Assembly (NCBI GenBank): GCA_963837655.1
Contig: CAWIOK010000023.1
Span: 124,001-188,000, forward strand
Length of the DNA stretch: 64,000 nt
Direction: 5' to 3'
Source of the DNA: CAVVSD01 sp963837655
Lineage (GTDB): Bacteria; Actinomycetota; Thermoleophilia; Solirubrobacterales; Solirubrobacteraceae
How positions within the stretch are numbered: position 1 is the stretch's first letter; each line of letters starts with the position of its first letter. The notes under the pieces are model-generated. The model ran no database searches. It was not told where the DNA came from and saw only the letters and a program-made list of their open reading frames with translations. The position numbers and the translations under genes are program-made. Shown here piece after piece: positions 48,179 to 57,194 of this stretch.

Positions 48179-49453
48179 TCAACGGCGCTTGGCCCGAGTA
48201 GGCGCGTCGACGCTGACCCGCGCCCTCACCCAACCCGTGCTCCCGACCGACGTGACTTTGACGGACACCTCAACGCTCCGCGGCGCGCGCCGCAGTCGGA
48301 CTCGAAGTTGGTCTGACGGCCTGAGGTACCTGCGACCTTCCACACGAAAGGCAGCCGTCGCGAAATCGGGCACCGGGGCGATGCGTATCGTCAGTTCCCC
48401 ACGGCTGTACCGAGCGATTCGCACCCGCGGCCTGTGCACGCCCAGCTCGGCCAGCGGATCGCTCTTGATCGACGACCGAGGTGCGGGCGCGGGCAGCGGC
48501 GTCGGGGTACCCGCTGTCAATGTCGGAGCCGGAGAGTCGACCAGGCCACCGAGGCCCGCCGCACGGAACGCATGCGCCGCGTCAAGCCGACCTCCTACAG
48601 CGGTGCGAAGCAGGAGTTGCTCCGCCGCGTTGGCGTCGAGGTCTGGACGGTATGACCGCAGCGCAGCGAGGGCTGCGCTGACAACCGGGGTCGAGTACGA
48701 GGTTCCGGAGCCACTTCCTGTCCCTCCGCCCGGCCACGACAGGATCGCGTCACAGCCAATCGCCGAGATGTCGAGGCCGTCACCGCGATTCGAGAAAGCG
48801 CATGGCAGGCCGTCGGGGCCCGACGCGCCGACACCTACGACAGCCGGGAATCGGGCTGGAAATCCGACCTCACCGCCGTTGTTCCCTACCCCCGCGACCA
48901 CGTTCATTTGTCGCGTGGAGTTGAACACCATGGTTCGGTCGTTGAGCTCCTCAAGCTCCTCCCCCGTCGCACTGTCGAGTCCCGACAACGAGAGATTGAC
49001 CACCCTCGCGCCACGCTCACGGCACTTCTCGAGCGCAGTGATGACCGCCGCCGTCGTCGTCCCACCCCCACTCCCGGCAAACACCCGCACCGAGACGATC
49101 CGCGCCTGCGGCCAGATGCCGACGCTGTCGCGTCCGTCCAGCTGACTCGCGATGACGCCCGCGACCAGCGTCCCGTGCTTGGCCAGGCCGCTTCCGCCGA
49201 CGTCGTCCGTCGTGCCGCCGAAGATGCTGTGGCGCTCCACGACCGCGGGTGCAGCGTCGGTCGAGAGGTCGACGCCCGTGTCGACCACGCAGATCTTCGC
49301 CGGCACCGGCGGCGGCGGCGCGTACGCGAGGAACTCCGCGTGCGCGTCGACCGCCTGGGGTGTCGGGGCCTCCGCCGCGGACGCGACCTGCGCGCCCAGG
49401 GCGGAGACCGCCGCCGTCAGTCCGACGGCGAGCATGCAACGCGCTCGCGACAC
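48179..49453 (-). CDS. Secreted S8 subtilase in the sigma-factor cluster
   Basis: 424 residues from GTG at 49453: signal peptide (about 1-27), a short linker, then an S8 catalytic domain with Asp58 (VVDTGVD), His93 (KHGTLVAG), oxyanion Asn191 (GVGNNGG) and Ser252 (GTSYSTP). The prodomain is missing or very short, unusual for secreted subtilases. After a Pro-rich linker the C-terminus forms a basic beta domain (about 340-424) like those of the neighbouring Ig-like proteins. It begins 7 bp after the Ig-like gene B and should be co-expressed with it. Confidence 0.88.
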   Translation of the reverse strand: MSRARCMLAVGLTAAVSALGAQVASAAEAPTPQAVDAHAEFLAYAPPPPVPAKICVVDTGVDLSTDAAPAVVERHSIFGGTTDDVGGSGLAKHGTLVAGVIASQLDGRDSVGIWPQARIVSVRVFAGSGGGTTTAAVITALEKCRERGARVVNLSLSGLDSATGEELEELNDRTMVFNSTRQMNVVAGVGNNGGEVGFPARFPAVVGVGASGPDGLPCAFSNRGDGLDISAIGCDAILSWPGGGTGSGSGTSYSTPVVSAALAALRSYRPDLDANAAEQLLLRTAVGGRLDAAHAFRAAGLGGLVDSPAPTLTAGTPTPLPAPAPRSSIKSDPLAELGVHRPRVRIARYSRGELTIRIAPVPDFATAAFRVEGRRYLRPSDQLRVRLRRAPRSVEVSVKVTSVGSTGWVRARVSVDAPTRAKRR

Positions 49454-49460
49454 GGGTGCC

Positions 49461-51209
49461 TCAGCCCCGGACCTTCACGACGACGTGCTTGGACTCGCCC
49501 GTGTTGAACGGGAAGCCCGCCTCCGCGCGCACACGCGCGCGGAACACATACCTGGCGGTCCCGACGGTCCGCGTGAACCGGTAGCTCTCGCTGAAGCGGC
49601 CGCTTCGCAGCCGCGTCGAGCGGAACGTCATCCAGCTGTGTCCCTTGCGCACCTGCAGCTCGACCACCTTCCGCGAGCCCGTCGGCGCACCGGCGATCGT
49701 GCCACGGAACCGCACGGCCTGCCCGTTGCGCAGCGACGTGCGATCCGTTGCGAGGCCGACCCGTGCGATCACGCCGAGCGCGATGTCCGTCGTCTCCGCG
49801 AACTCCGTGTCGGCGTGCCGCGCGCGGTAGCCGATGCGGATCGTCCGCGAGCGGTCCGCTGTCGTCACATGGCGGAACGTGCCCTGTGCGTCGGTCGTGA
49901 CCTCCGCGGCCGGCACCATCGCCGCGCCGAACGTCTTGTCCTGATGCAGCACGTGCAGCTTGGCGCCCGCGATCGGGGTGCCATCGGGCTGCTTCAGCTG
50001 CCCGGTGATGAGGACCTTCTTGCCGTACCGGCTCGTGACGACCCCCTTGCGACTGGCCGCGAACGTCGCGCGCATCGTTGCGTTCGCCGAGGCGCCGACG
50101 CCGTTGTCCGGGCTCGCCGCGACAGCGGGCGCCGTCGGCGTGCTCACCTTGGTCGCGCCACCGACGGCGCCCTGCGTCGGGGCAGGCGGCATGACGACCG
50201 TGTCGGGAACGTTGTCGATCACGACCGGCTGCCCGTAGGCCGTCGCACGGGTGTTGCCCGCGGCGTCGGTCGCGCGCACCTCGAGCGTGTAGGCGCCGTC
50301 GGGCACGGCAGCGGTGTTGACGCTCAGCGTCCCGCTCGTCGTGGCCGGGCAGGCGCGCAGGCCGATGTACTGGCAGTCGCCGGTCTGCTGGATCACCTGA
50401 CGGGAGAGGTCGCGCGCATCGCTGGCGGTCGCGACGACCGCGCCGTCCAGCAGCACGTCCACGCGCTCGACGCCGGACTCGCCGTCGGCCGCGCTGTAGC
50501 TCACCGTGTCGACGCCAGCGTGCGAGCCGGACGTCGCGAGCGTGCCCCCGTCGATCGCCGCGCTGGGCTGGACGCTCTCGCGCAGCGTCGTCCGCAGACC
50601 GCGGATGCGCAGGAACGGCGACGGCAGCGTGCAGTTCCCGTAGCCGCCCCCCATGTACGAGCACAGGACGCCGAGCCGGTGCGACTTGGTCCCAGCCGGC
50701 AGCGGCCCGCTGTCGTGCCCGCCCCCTGTGGTGCCAGTGCCGTCGAAGCCCGCGGAGCTGCCGCCCGGTGCCGTCCCGACGGTCGCTCCGAGGTTCAGAC
50801 CCCACGCGGGCGCCTGACCCGGGGCCGTCGCGGTCAGCTGGGTCTCCGTCCAGTCGACCACGCGGTCGATGGAGATCGCGGACTGCGGCCCGGTCGACGG
50901 GATCTCGACCTCGAGCCCCACGCCTCCGTTCTGCTGCAGGACGCCGGTCGGGTAGTTGATCTGGAAGGCATAGGCGCCACCGCGGTTGGGCTGGGTCACG
51001 CAGCTGTCGAGGTGCGAGACCTGCCCCGCGTTGTCGTAGTAGCGCCAGGCCGCCTTCGTCGGCGAGGCGAGGTAGACGCCGGGGACGTCACAGGCGTACA
51101 TCGGGTAGGTCCCCGCATCCGCGTCCCCCGCGCCGGCGAGGCCGGCCGCGGACAGGATCGAGACAGCGAGGATCGAGGCCTGCGCGCGCAGGCCGACGGA
51201 CTTGCTCAT
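49461..51209 (-). CDS. Secreted multi-domain Ig-like protein B
   Basis: 582 residues from ATG at 51209, with AAGGA 9 nt upstream. Signal peptide (about 1-32), an N-terminal Cys-paired module (YPMYACDVPG, LDSCVTQPN, LCSYMGGGYGNC), a bacterial Ig-like unit (SYSAADGESGVERVDVLLDGAVV, YTLEVRATDAAGNT), a carboxypeptidase-regulatory-like or transthyretin-like domain (about 395-480; VLITGQLKQPDGTPIAGAKLHVLHQD), and a final beta domain. No anchor is visible. It follows the sigma factor gene by 58 bp on the same strand and shares its layout with protein A. Confidence 0.82.
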   Translation of the reverse strand: MSKSVGLRAQASILAVSILSAAGLAGAGDADAGTYPMYACDVPGVYLASPTKAAWRYYDNAGQVSHLDSCVTQPNRGGAYAFQINYPTGVLQQNGGVGLEVEIPSTGPQSAISIDRVVDWTETQLTATAPGQAPAWGLNLGATVGTAPGGSSAGFDGTGTTGGGHDSGPLPAGTKSHRLGVLCSYMGGGYGNCTLPSPFLRIRGLRTTLRESVQPSAAIDGGTLATSGSHAGVDTVSYSAADGESGVERVDVLLDGAVVATASDARDLSRQVIQQTGDCQYIGLRACPATTSGTLSVNTAAVPDGAYTLEVRATDAAGNTRATAYGQPVVIDNVPDTVVMPPAPTQGAVGGATKVSTPTAPAVAASPDNGVGASANATMRATFAASRKGVVTSRYGKKVLITGQLKQPDGTPIAGAKLHVLHQDKTFGAAMVPAAEVTTDAQGTFRHVTTADRSRTIRIGYRARHADTEFAETTDIALGVIARVGLATDRTSLRNGQAVRFRGTIAGAPTGSRKVVELQVRKGHSWMTFRSTRLRSGRFSESYRFTRTVGTARYVFRARVRAEAGFPFNTGESKHVVVKVRG

Positions 51210-51267
51210 GGTGCGACTTCCTTGTGGTCTTCGGGGTATCTGCGGCGGGCCGTCCTGGCCCGCCGGG

Positions 51268-52470
51268 TCACGGCTCGAGGTCGAACTCACCGCCGGCCCG
51301 TGAGGGCACGGTCGTGGCTGCGGTCTGCCTCGATCGGGGTACTGGGGCCTGCTGCTGCTCGAAGATGAACTCCACCGCCGAGCGGGTGCTCTCGCGCGCG
51401 TGAGCGCGCCTCTCCGTCCTGCGCGTGGCGGCCGGAGCCGACGACGACGCCGGGAGCGACACGACGACGGGGCTACTCGCCACGGCCGCGCGCGGGATCT
51501 TCTGGGCGACCTCGCGGGTCGCGGGCTTCGCGGTGGGTCGATCGGGCGCCTGCTCGGCGACCGTCACGGCCCCGCCTCCCGCAATCGCCGCCGCCGCGCC
51601 GGCGACGGCCGCCACCTTGACGACGCCCGTCGCCTCGGCGGCGACCTGCGTCTTGGCGACGAACGTCGCCGTTCGCTCCTGGACGTTGCCGACGAGGGTC
51701 TCGTAGATGCGGACGAAGACGCCCAGTGCCGAGTCACCGCCGTCGAGGCCGCCGACCGCGAACCCGACCGGCAGGACCGCGCCGAGCGAACGCTGCCCGG
51801 AGCGCAGATGGCGGAGCGTCCCGCGACACCCGCCGCAGCCGCGGAGATGACGGCGCAGCGCACCGATCTCGCTTTCGTTCAGCTCGCCGTCGAGGAACGC
51901 GGAGATCGCGACCTCGTAGCGGCTGCACTCCTCGCCGGACTCGATGCCGGCGTACCGCGCGAGAAACGCGCGGCGCCCCTCGGTCACACACCGGTTCACC
52001 TTCGTGTAGCTCCAGTTGAGCTCGGCGGCGATCTCCTTGTACGTCCGGCCCTCCATCCGCAGCCAGAGCGCTCGGACCTCCTGCGGCTTGAGTGCCTGCA
52101 GGGCCTCGGCCGCGCGGGTCACGTCCTCGAAGTCGAGAAGCCGCTCGTCGGGCGCCGGAGTGTGGATCGACTCGAGCGCGTCGCAGTCGAACTCCTCAGC
52201 GCCGAGGATGCGCTGCCGCGAAGCGCGGACCGCGATGGCCTCGTGCTTGATGACAGTGTGAAGCCACCTGACTGCACGCGCAGGGTCGAGCCGTCCCGCG
52301 CTGCGCAGGAAGATCTCGAGACCGCGCTGGTAGGCGTCGCTTGCATCGTCGGCACACAGCGAGTGCCGCCGCGCCGTCCGTAGCAACGCGTCGGCGTGCT
52401 GCGTGATCGTCGTGAGGACGAGGTCCTCGGCCTGTGAGCGCGCACCGCGCTTGCTCTTCTGAGTGAGCAT
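51268..52470 (-). CDS. ECF-type sigma factor fused to zinc anti-sigma domain and membrane anchor
   Basis: 400 residues from ATG at 52470 (GGGAG 10-11 nt upstream). Domains: sigma-70 region 2 (about 20-88; AYQRGLEIFLRSAGRLDPARAVRWLHTVIKHEAIAVRASRQ), region 4 (about 122-172; LKPQEVRALWLRMEGRTYKEIAAELNWSYTKVNRCV), a zinc anti-sigma finger (about 184-222) with the HX3CX2C motif His208, Cys212, Cys215, one transmembrane helix (about 283-305), and an outer tail of some 95 residues rich in Ala/Ser/Arg. Thus sigma and anti-sigma parts are in one chain tethered to the membrane; release by proteolysis is an obvious but untested idea. The longer reading to 52518 lacks support. The 236 bp upstream to 52706 hold no clear promoter. 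Confidence 0.87.
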   Translation of the reverse strand: MLTQKSKRGARSQAEDLVLTTITQHADALLRTARRHSLCADDASDAYQRGLEIFLRSAGRLDPARAVRWLHTVIKHEAIAVRASRQRILGAEEFDCDALESIHTPAPDERLLDFEDVTRAAEALQALKPQEVRALWLRMEGRTYKEIAAELNWSYTKVNRCVTEGRRAFLARYAGIESGEECSRYEVAISAFLDGELNESEIGALRRHLRGCGGCRGTLRHLRSGQRSLGAVLPVGFAVGGLDGGDSALGVFVRIYETLVGNVQERTATFVAKTQVAAEATGVVKVAAVAGAAAAIAGGGAVTVAEQAPDRPTAKPATREVAQKIPRAAVASSPVVVSLPASSSAPAATRRTERRAHARESTRSAVEFIFEQQQAPVPRSRQTAATTVPSRAGGEFDLEP

Positions 52471-52706
52471 CCCTGCTTCTCTCCCGTAGCACTCTGGTCG
52501 TCGTTCGTGACAACCCATCGAGGCTTCGGTGTCGGCAGGTTCGCCCCCCCGAAGGTTGGATTTCGGTAGGAATCACCAGAACCTGTGAATTTGCAGGGGC
52601 TCGCCGAAGCGCTTGCTCCGGTCGGATCTGGACGTCTGACGGAGACCCTGACGGCGATGTGCCAACTGCAGTGCGGGCGCGCCCCCGGCGCGCCCGCACA
52701 GCCGGA

Positions 52707-53414
52707 TCAGCTGACGAGCTCGCCCGCCACGACCACGTTCTCGCGCAGGGCCGCGCCCCACAGCGCCGACCCGTCGAAGAGATTCGGGACGTCTTCGACC
52801 GCACGGGCCCACGCGTCGGAGTTCACCGCCTCGAGGAACTGCGCCTCGCCGGTGAACCAGCACTCGGAGAAGCCGTCGAAACCGATCTCGGCGTCGGAGT
52901 CGCCGTCGGCGCCGACGGGTCCGACCACGTGGTCCTGCACGTAGCGCTCGATCGGCAGGCCGTGGAAGATCGGGCCGTGGACGTTGGTCCAGTGGTCGTC
53001 GGCCTGCTGCCGCGGGATGTCCTTGCGGAACTGCATCACCCAGACGACCTTGTACGGCGCGACGGGGCCGTCGACCTGGACGACCTCCTCGAGCTCCGCG
53101 CTCATGTTCCACAGCCACTGCATGTCGAAGACGTTGTCGCCGTCGTCGACGACCGCCTGCCACTCGGGCGACTGCATGCAGTCCAGGAACGCCTGCTTGT
53201 CGGCCCACCACGCACACGAGTAGCCGTCGAAGTGCGTCTCCTCCTCGGCCACGCCGGTGACGAGCGGCAGAGGACCGGTCACGTGGCTCTGGATGTACCG
53301 CACCACGCCGGGGCACTTCGCGAACATCGGGCCATGGGTCTCGGCCCAGTACTTGCCGGCTTCCTCCTTGGACTTGCTCTTCGTGAACCTGGCGATCCAG
53401 ACGACCTTGTACAT
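52707..53414 (-). CDS. Tandem EthD-domain protein
   Basis: 235 residues with two copies of the dimeric alpha-beta-barrel EthD fold: YKVVWIARFTKSKSKEEAGKYWAETHGPMF (about 2-100) and YKVVWVMQFRKDIPRQQADDHWTNVHGPIF (about 120-225). Each repeat carries the His-Gly-Pro motif. EthD proteins bind small hydrophobic molecules and include degradation accessory proteins and some dehydratases. The fused pair would form the usual dimer within one chain. GGAGG directly before the ATG at 53414 decides the start. Confidence 0.9.
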   Translation of the reverse strand: MYKVVWIARFTKSKSKEEAGKYWAETHGPMFAKCPGVVRYIQSHVTGPLPLVTGVAEEETHFDGYSCAWWADKQAFLDCMQSPEWQAVVDDGDNVFDMQWLWNMSAELEEVVQVDGPVAPYKVVWVMQFRKDIPRQQADDHWTNVHGPIFHGLPIERYVQDHVVGPVGADGDSDAEIGFDGFSECWFTGEAQFLEAVNSDAWARAVEDVPNLFDGSALWGAALRENVVVAGELVS

Positions 53415-53519
53415 GCAGCCTCCTCGCTGTCGACAGACCTGAGACGAAGCTACGCCTGCGAGAGGGCGCAGTCTTGTGCGTGCGCGCACGACTCTTGCGT
53501 GTTCGGGCCGTTCGACGGT

Positions 53520-53837
53520 CTACGAGATGAGGCTCTTGGGCGCCTTGGAGGCCCACGCCTCGGCGACGAGCTCCTCGACCACGGCGGCGTCGACGCCGGC
53601 CAGCGCGACCCGTACCGCCGCCAGGCGCTTGGCGAACCAGCGCTCGGTGCACGTCTGCGGCCAGGTGGCAACGGCCATGCGGATCGCCGCCTCGCCGGGC
53701 ATGAGGTTGACGCCCTCGTCGTCCAGCATCGTCGCGAACCGCTTTCCCCGGACCCGGAACGCGGGCAGGCCGCCGTGGTCGTACTCCTCGACCTCCGGCA
53801 GCGCCAGGATCATCCGGCGCACCTGCTCCGCGTCCAT
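53520..53837 (-). CDS. MmcQ/YjbR family protein
   Basis: 105 residues, a complete YjbR-like CyaY-fold domain: RMILALPEVEEYDHGGLPAFRVRGKRFATML, and C-terminal RWFAKRLAAVRVALAGVDAAVVEELVAEAWASKAPKSL. The family is described as DNA-binding or double-wing; its function is unclear. No membrane segment. It ends 13 bp before the next same-strand gene region and 105 bp from the EthD gene. Confidence 0.88.
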   Translation of the reverse strand: MDAEQVRRMILALPEVEEYDHGGLPAFRVRGKRFATMLDDEGVNLMPGEAAIRMAVATWPQTCTERWFAKRLAAVRVALAGVDAAVVEELVAEAWASKAPKSLIS

Positions 53838-53850
53838 GCCCGGAACCTAC

Positions 53851-54216
53851 CTAGGCCGCATCGAGCTCCCCGAAGAAGCCCGTGATCCGCCGCAGCCGGC
53901 CGTCGTCGGCGACCTCGCCGACGTCCAGTCCCCTGAGGGCGACCGCGCCGTCGGGCCCGACGAGCTCCCACGCGAAGCGCACGTAGTCGTGGTGGGCGTC
54001 GACCGCGCTGGCACGGCGGAACGTGTGGCCGGCGAACTGCTCCTGCAGCGCCGCGTGCATGCCGCTGATCTCGGCGTGCCCGCTGGCCGCCATCGGCGGG
54101 TCGATGAGACGCCCGTCGTCGGCCCAGACGCGGCCGACCAGCTCGGCTCGCGCGGCGTCGTCCTGCTCGCTCCAGGCGGACAGGTAGGTGTCGATGGTGT
54201 CGGTGAGATCGCTCAT
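53851..54216 (-). CDS. NTF2-like/SnoaL-fold protein
   Basis: 121 residues from ATG at 54216. Matches the SnoaL/nuclear transport factor 2 cone fold: DTIDTYLSAWSEQDDAARAELVGRVWADDGRLIDPPMAASGHAEISGMHAAL, then HHDYVRFAWELVGPDG and LRRITGFFGELDA. These proteins are small isomerases/hydrolases or ligand-binding proteins; the substrate cannot be read from sequence. It precedes the YjbR gene by 13 bp on the same strand. Confidence 0.85.
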   Translation of the reverse strand: MSDLTDTIDTYLSAWSEQDDAARAELVGRVWADDGRLIDPPMAASGHAEISGMHAALQEQFAGHTFRRASAVDAHHDYVRFAWELVGPDGAVALRGLDVGEVADDGRLRRITGFFGELDAA

Positions 54217-54296
54217 GGGCGGCAATCTGCCGCGCGCCCGCCCCGCCGGCTACGACCTCTGAGGTAATACCCCCGGCCACCCCAGGCGATCCGCGC

Positions 54297-56123
54297 GTGC
54301 CGAGGCGCCGATCTGCCGACCGGATCCAGGTGCGCCTGTCCCTGCCGGTCGCCGTCGCCCTGTCCGCCCTCGCGCTGACCCCTGCGGTCGCGCGTGCCGA
54401 CGACGCGCGGATCATCGTGCACCACCGGGCCGGCCTGGACGCTGCCGAGCAGGCCGACATCCGCGCCGGCGCGGACACCGAGCTCCTGCACCGGCTGCGC
54501 CTCCCGGACACGGAGGTCGTCACCGTCACCGACGGCACGACCGGGGAGGCGCTCGCGGAGCTCGAGAGCGATCCGGACGTCGTGTGGGCGGAGACGGACG
54601 ACCGGGTCAGGCTGCAGACGACCGACACGCTCTGGGCGCAGCTCTGGGGCCTGTCCAACCCGGGCACGAGCGGTCGCGTCGACGCGGACATCGACGCCGA
54701 GCAGGCGTGGACCCGGTCGACGGGCGGCGGGGTCACGGTCGGCGTGGTGGACACCGGCGTCCAGGCGACCCACCCAGACCTCGGCGGGCGCGTCGCGACC
54801 GGCTTCAACACGGTCTCCAACACCACGGACACGACGGACACGACGGGCCACGGCACCCACGTCGCAGGGATCATCGCGGCGACGAAGGACAACGGCCAGG
54901 GCGTCGCGGGCGTCGCGCCGGACGCGACGATCGTGCCTCTCAAGGTCTTCGCAGGCCAGTACGCCTACGACTCCGACATCGCCGCGGCGTTCGCGTACGC
55001 CGGCCAGCACGGCATGCAGGTCGTCAACGCGTCGCTCGGCGGGTACGGCAGCACGTCGCCGGCGATCACGACCGCGATGACGACGTACCCCGACACGCTC
55101 TACGTCGTCGCCGCGGGCAACTACGGCACGGACAACGACGCGACCCCCGTCGCCCCCTGCGTCTCCAGCGCTGCCAACGAGCTGTGCGTGGGCGCCTCGA
55201 CGATCGACGACACGAAGGCCTCGTTCTCGGACTACGGCGCGGCCACGGTCGATCTCTTCGCACCGGGCGTCGGCATCGCGTCGACCTACCCCACGTCGCC
55301 GTACTACGCCACGATGAGCGGCACGTCGATGGCGACCCCGTACGTCACGGGGACCGCGGCGCTCGTCGCGTCGATCACGTCCCTGCGCGGCGCCGCGCTG
55401 GCCGACCAGATCAAGGCGACGGTCGACCACCCCGCGGCGCTGGCCGGGCTCAGCGTCACCGGCGGCCGCCTGAACGCCGCCCGCGCCGTCGGCGCGGCGC
55501 CCGATGCCCCGACGCAGCCGGTCGTCGTCTCGGCCGAGGCGAGCGCCAACAGCGCCACGCTCACGATGTCCACCCGCGAGGCCGACATCGCCGGCTACGA
55601 CGTGTACGACGCGGCGACCGGCGCCTACGTCACGAGCGCCACGTCGCCCACGATCACGATCGGCGGGCTCGCAGCCGGGAGGTACGACTTCGCAGTCGTC
55701 GCCCGCAACACCTCCGGGCAGGACTCACCCGCATCGGCCGTGGCCGGCGTCATGGTCCCCGCCGCCGCGTACCCTTCCCCCGTCGCGACCACCCCGATCA
55801 CGCAGCGCTCCGGGACCGCGACGATCCCGACGGCCCGCGTCAGCGGCCCGCCGGTCACCGGCGTGACGATCCTCAGCCGCAACCGGCGCCGCACGCTGAC
55901 GTTCCGCGTCGTCCGCACCGCGCGGATCACGCTCACGCTCGCCAGGCGCAGCGGCGGCACGTACCGCCCGACCGCCACGCGGACGCTGCGCCTCGTCCCC
56001 GGGCTGCAGTCCCTGCCGATCACCTCGCGCCTGCTCGGGATGCGCGTCCCCCACGGCGCCTGGCGCGTGACGCTGAGCAGCGGCACGAGCCCGACGGCGA
56101 CCGTGGCCTTCAGCCGCCGCTGA
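54297..56123 (+). CDS. Secreted S8 subtilase with FN3-like C-terminus
   Basis: 608 residues from GTG: signal peptide (about 1-34), an I9-type inhibitor prodomain (about 38-108; RIIVHHRAGLDAAEQADI to VVWAETDDRV), a subtilisin domain with Asp152 (VVDTGVQ), His185 (TGHGTHVAG), oxyanion Asn (VAAGNYG) and Ser344 (GTSMATP), then a fibronectin type III-like domain (about 400-480) and a basic beta domain like those of the other secreted proteins. All elements for autoprocessing and activity are present. A TAATAC hexamer lies 27 nt upstream. Confidence 0.93.
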   Translation: MPRRRSADRIQVRLSLPVAVALSALALTPAVARADDARIIVHHRAGLDAAEQADIRAGADTELLHRLRLPDTEVVTVTDGTTGEALAELESDPDVVWAETDDRVRLQTTDTLWAQLWGLSNPGTSGRVDADIDAEQAWTRSTGGGVTVGVVDTGVQATHPDLGGRVATGFNTVSNTTDTTDTTGHGTHVAGIIAATKDNGQGVAGVAPDATIVPLKVFAGQYAYDSDIAAAFAYAGQHGMQVVNASLGGYGSTSPAITTAMTTYPDTLYVVAAGNYGTDNDATPVAPCVSSAANELCVGASTIDDTKASFSDYGAATVDLFAPGVGIASTYPTSPYYATMSGTSMATPYVTGTAALVASITSLRGAALADQIKATVDHPAALAGLSVTGGRLNAARAVGAAPDAPTQPVVVSAEASANSATLTMSTREADIAGYDVYDAATGAYVTSATSPTITIGGLAAGRYDFAVVARNTSGQDSPASAVAGVMVPAAAYPSPVATTPITQRSGTATIPTARVSGPPVTGVTILSRNRRRTLTFRVVRTARITLTLARRSGGTYRPTATRTLRLVPGLQSLPITSRLLGMRVPHGAWRVTLSSGTSPTATVAFSRR

Positions 56124-56131
56124 CTCCCCCG

Positions 56132-56144
56132 TAGGGTCCGCGGC
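56132..56144 (+). promoter_or_regulatory. Leaderless -10 box of the M42 peptidase gene
   Basis: TAGGGT (56132-56137) ends 7 nt before the ATG at 56145, 8 nt after the subtilase stop. Confidence 0.5.
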
Positions 56145-57194
56145 ATGGACCTGACCGCCCTCCTGACCGAGCTGTGCGCGGTGCCCGCGCCCACCGGCGC
56201 CGAGACCGAGCTCGCCGACCTCCTGCAGGACCGCTGGACGCCGCGCTGCGCCGAGCTGCGCCGCGACGGCGTCGGCAACGTCGTCGCCCGCGTCGGCGGC
56301 AGCGGTCCCCGAGTCCTCGTCCAGGCGCACATGGACCAGATCGGCTACGTCGTCCGGCACATCACCGAGGACGGCTTCCTGTTGCTCGACGGGGCGCAGG
56401 GCGATCGCCGCAACGGTCCCGAGCGCCGCCACCACGTCGGCCAGCCGGTCAAGGCGCTGACCCGCGACGGAGCCTGGGTCGAGGGACTGCTCGCCGCCGC
56501 CAGCGGCCACGTGCTCACGGCCGCGCAGCGCGACGAGCACAAGATCGGCTACGACGACTTCTGGGTCGAGCTGGGACTGCGCGACCGCGCGTCGGTCGCC
56601 GCGCTGGGGCTGCACCCCGGGGCGCCGGTGATCTTCGCAGCGGCGGTCCGCGACATGGGCCGTCTGCTCGTCGGGCCGAGCATGGACGACCGCGTCGGGC
56701 TCGCCGCGATGGACGAGCTGCTGCGGCTGGTCACGGAGGAGGAGCTGCACTGCGAGCTGTGGCTGGCGGCGACCGTCCAGGAGGAGAACGGCGTGCACGG
56801 CGCCCGCGCGCTGGCGCGCCACGACCACTGGGACGCCGCGGTCGCGCTCGACGTCGGCCTCGTCGGCGACGTCCCCGGCGTGTCCGAGCGCGAGCACGCG
56901 ACCTATCTGGGCGGCGGCCCGATCGTCGTGCACCGCGACACCGGGATCATCTACGACCGGGCGCTGACCATGCACCTGCTCGACCTGGCCCGGCGCAACG
57001 ACCTGCGCGCCCAGGACGGCCTGTTCGCCGGCTACGGCTCCGACGGTCTGCCGCTGTGGGAGTCGGGCACGCCGACCGCGCTGCTCACCGTCCCCACGCG
57101 CTACACGCACACGGCGTTCGAGGCGATCGACCCCGCCGACCTGCAGGCGACCGTCGACCTGCTGCGCGCGCTGGTGACGAGCGCGCTGCCCTAG
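56145..57194 (+). CDS. M42-family metallopeptidase (glutamyl aminopeptidase-like)
   Basis: 349 residues, cytoplasmic di-metal aminopeptidase. Metal and catalytic residues: His in QAHMDQIGYV, Asp in GPSMDDRVGL, the Glu pair in VQEENGVHGA, Asp in ALDVGL, and His in RYTHTAFE near the C-terminus. The internal PDZ-like insertion typical of the tetrahedral TET peptidases lies between the first and second motifs. It removes N-terminal residues from peptides; specificity unknown. The 3' end overlaps the convergent marR stop by 4 bases. Confidence 0.92.
   Translation: MDLTALLTELCAVPAPTGAETELADLLQDRWTPRCAELRRDGVGNVVARVGGSGPRVLVQAHMDQIGYVVRHITEDGFLLLDGAQGDRRNGPERRHHVGQPVKALTRDGAWVEGLLAAASGHVLTAAQRDEHKIGYDDFWVELGLRDRASVAALGLHPGAPVIFAAAVRDMGRLLVGPSMDDRVGLAAMDELLRLVTEEELHCELWLAATVQEENGVHGARALARHDHWDAAVALDVGLVGDVPGVSEREHATYLGGGPIVVHRDTGIIYDRALTMHLLDLARRNDLRAQDGLFAGYGSDGLPLWESGTPTALLTVPTRYTHTAFEAIDPADLQATVDLLRALVTSALP

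Noticed and set aside
52471..52706. 236-bp gap upstream of the sigma factor gene, inspected for an ECF autoregulatory promoter
   Set aside because: No convincing AAC-type -35 or CGT-type -10 pair at the right spacing was found by eye.
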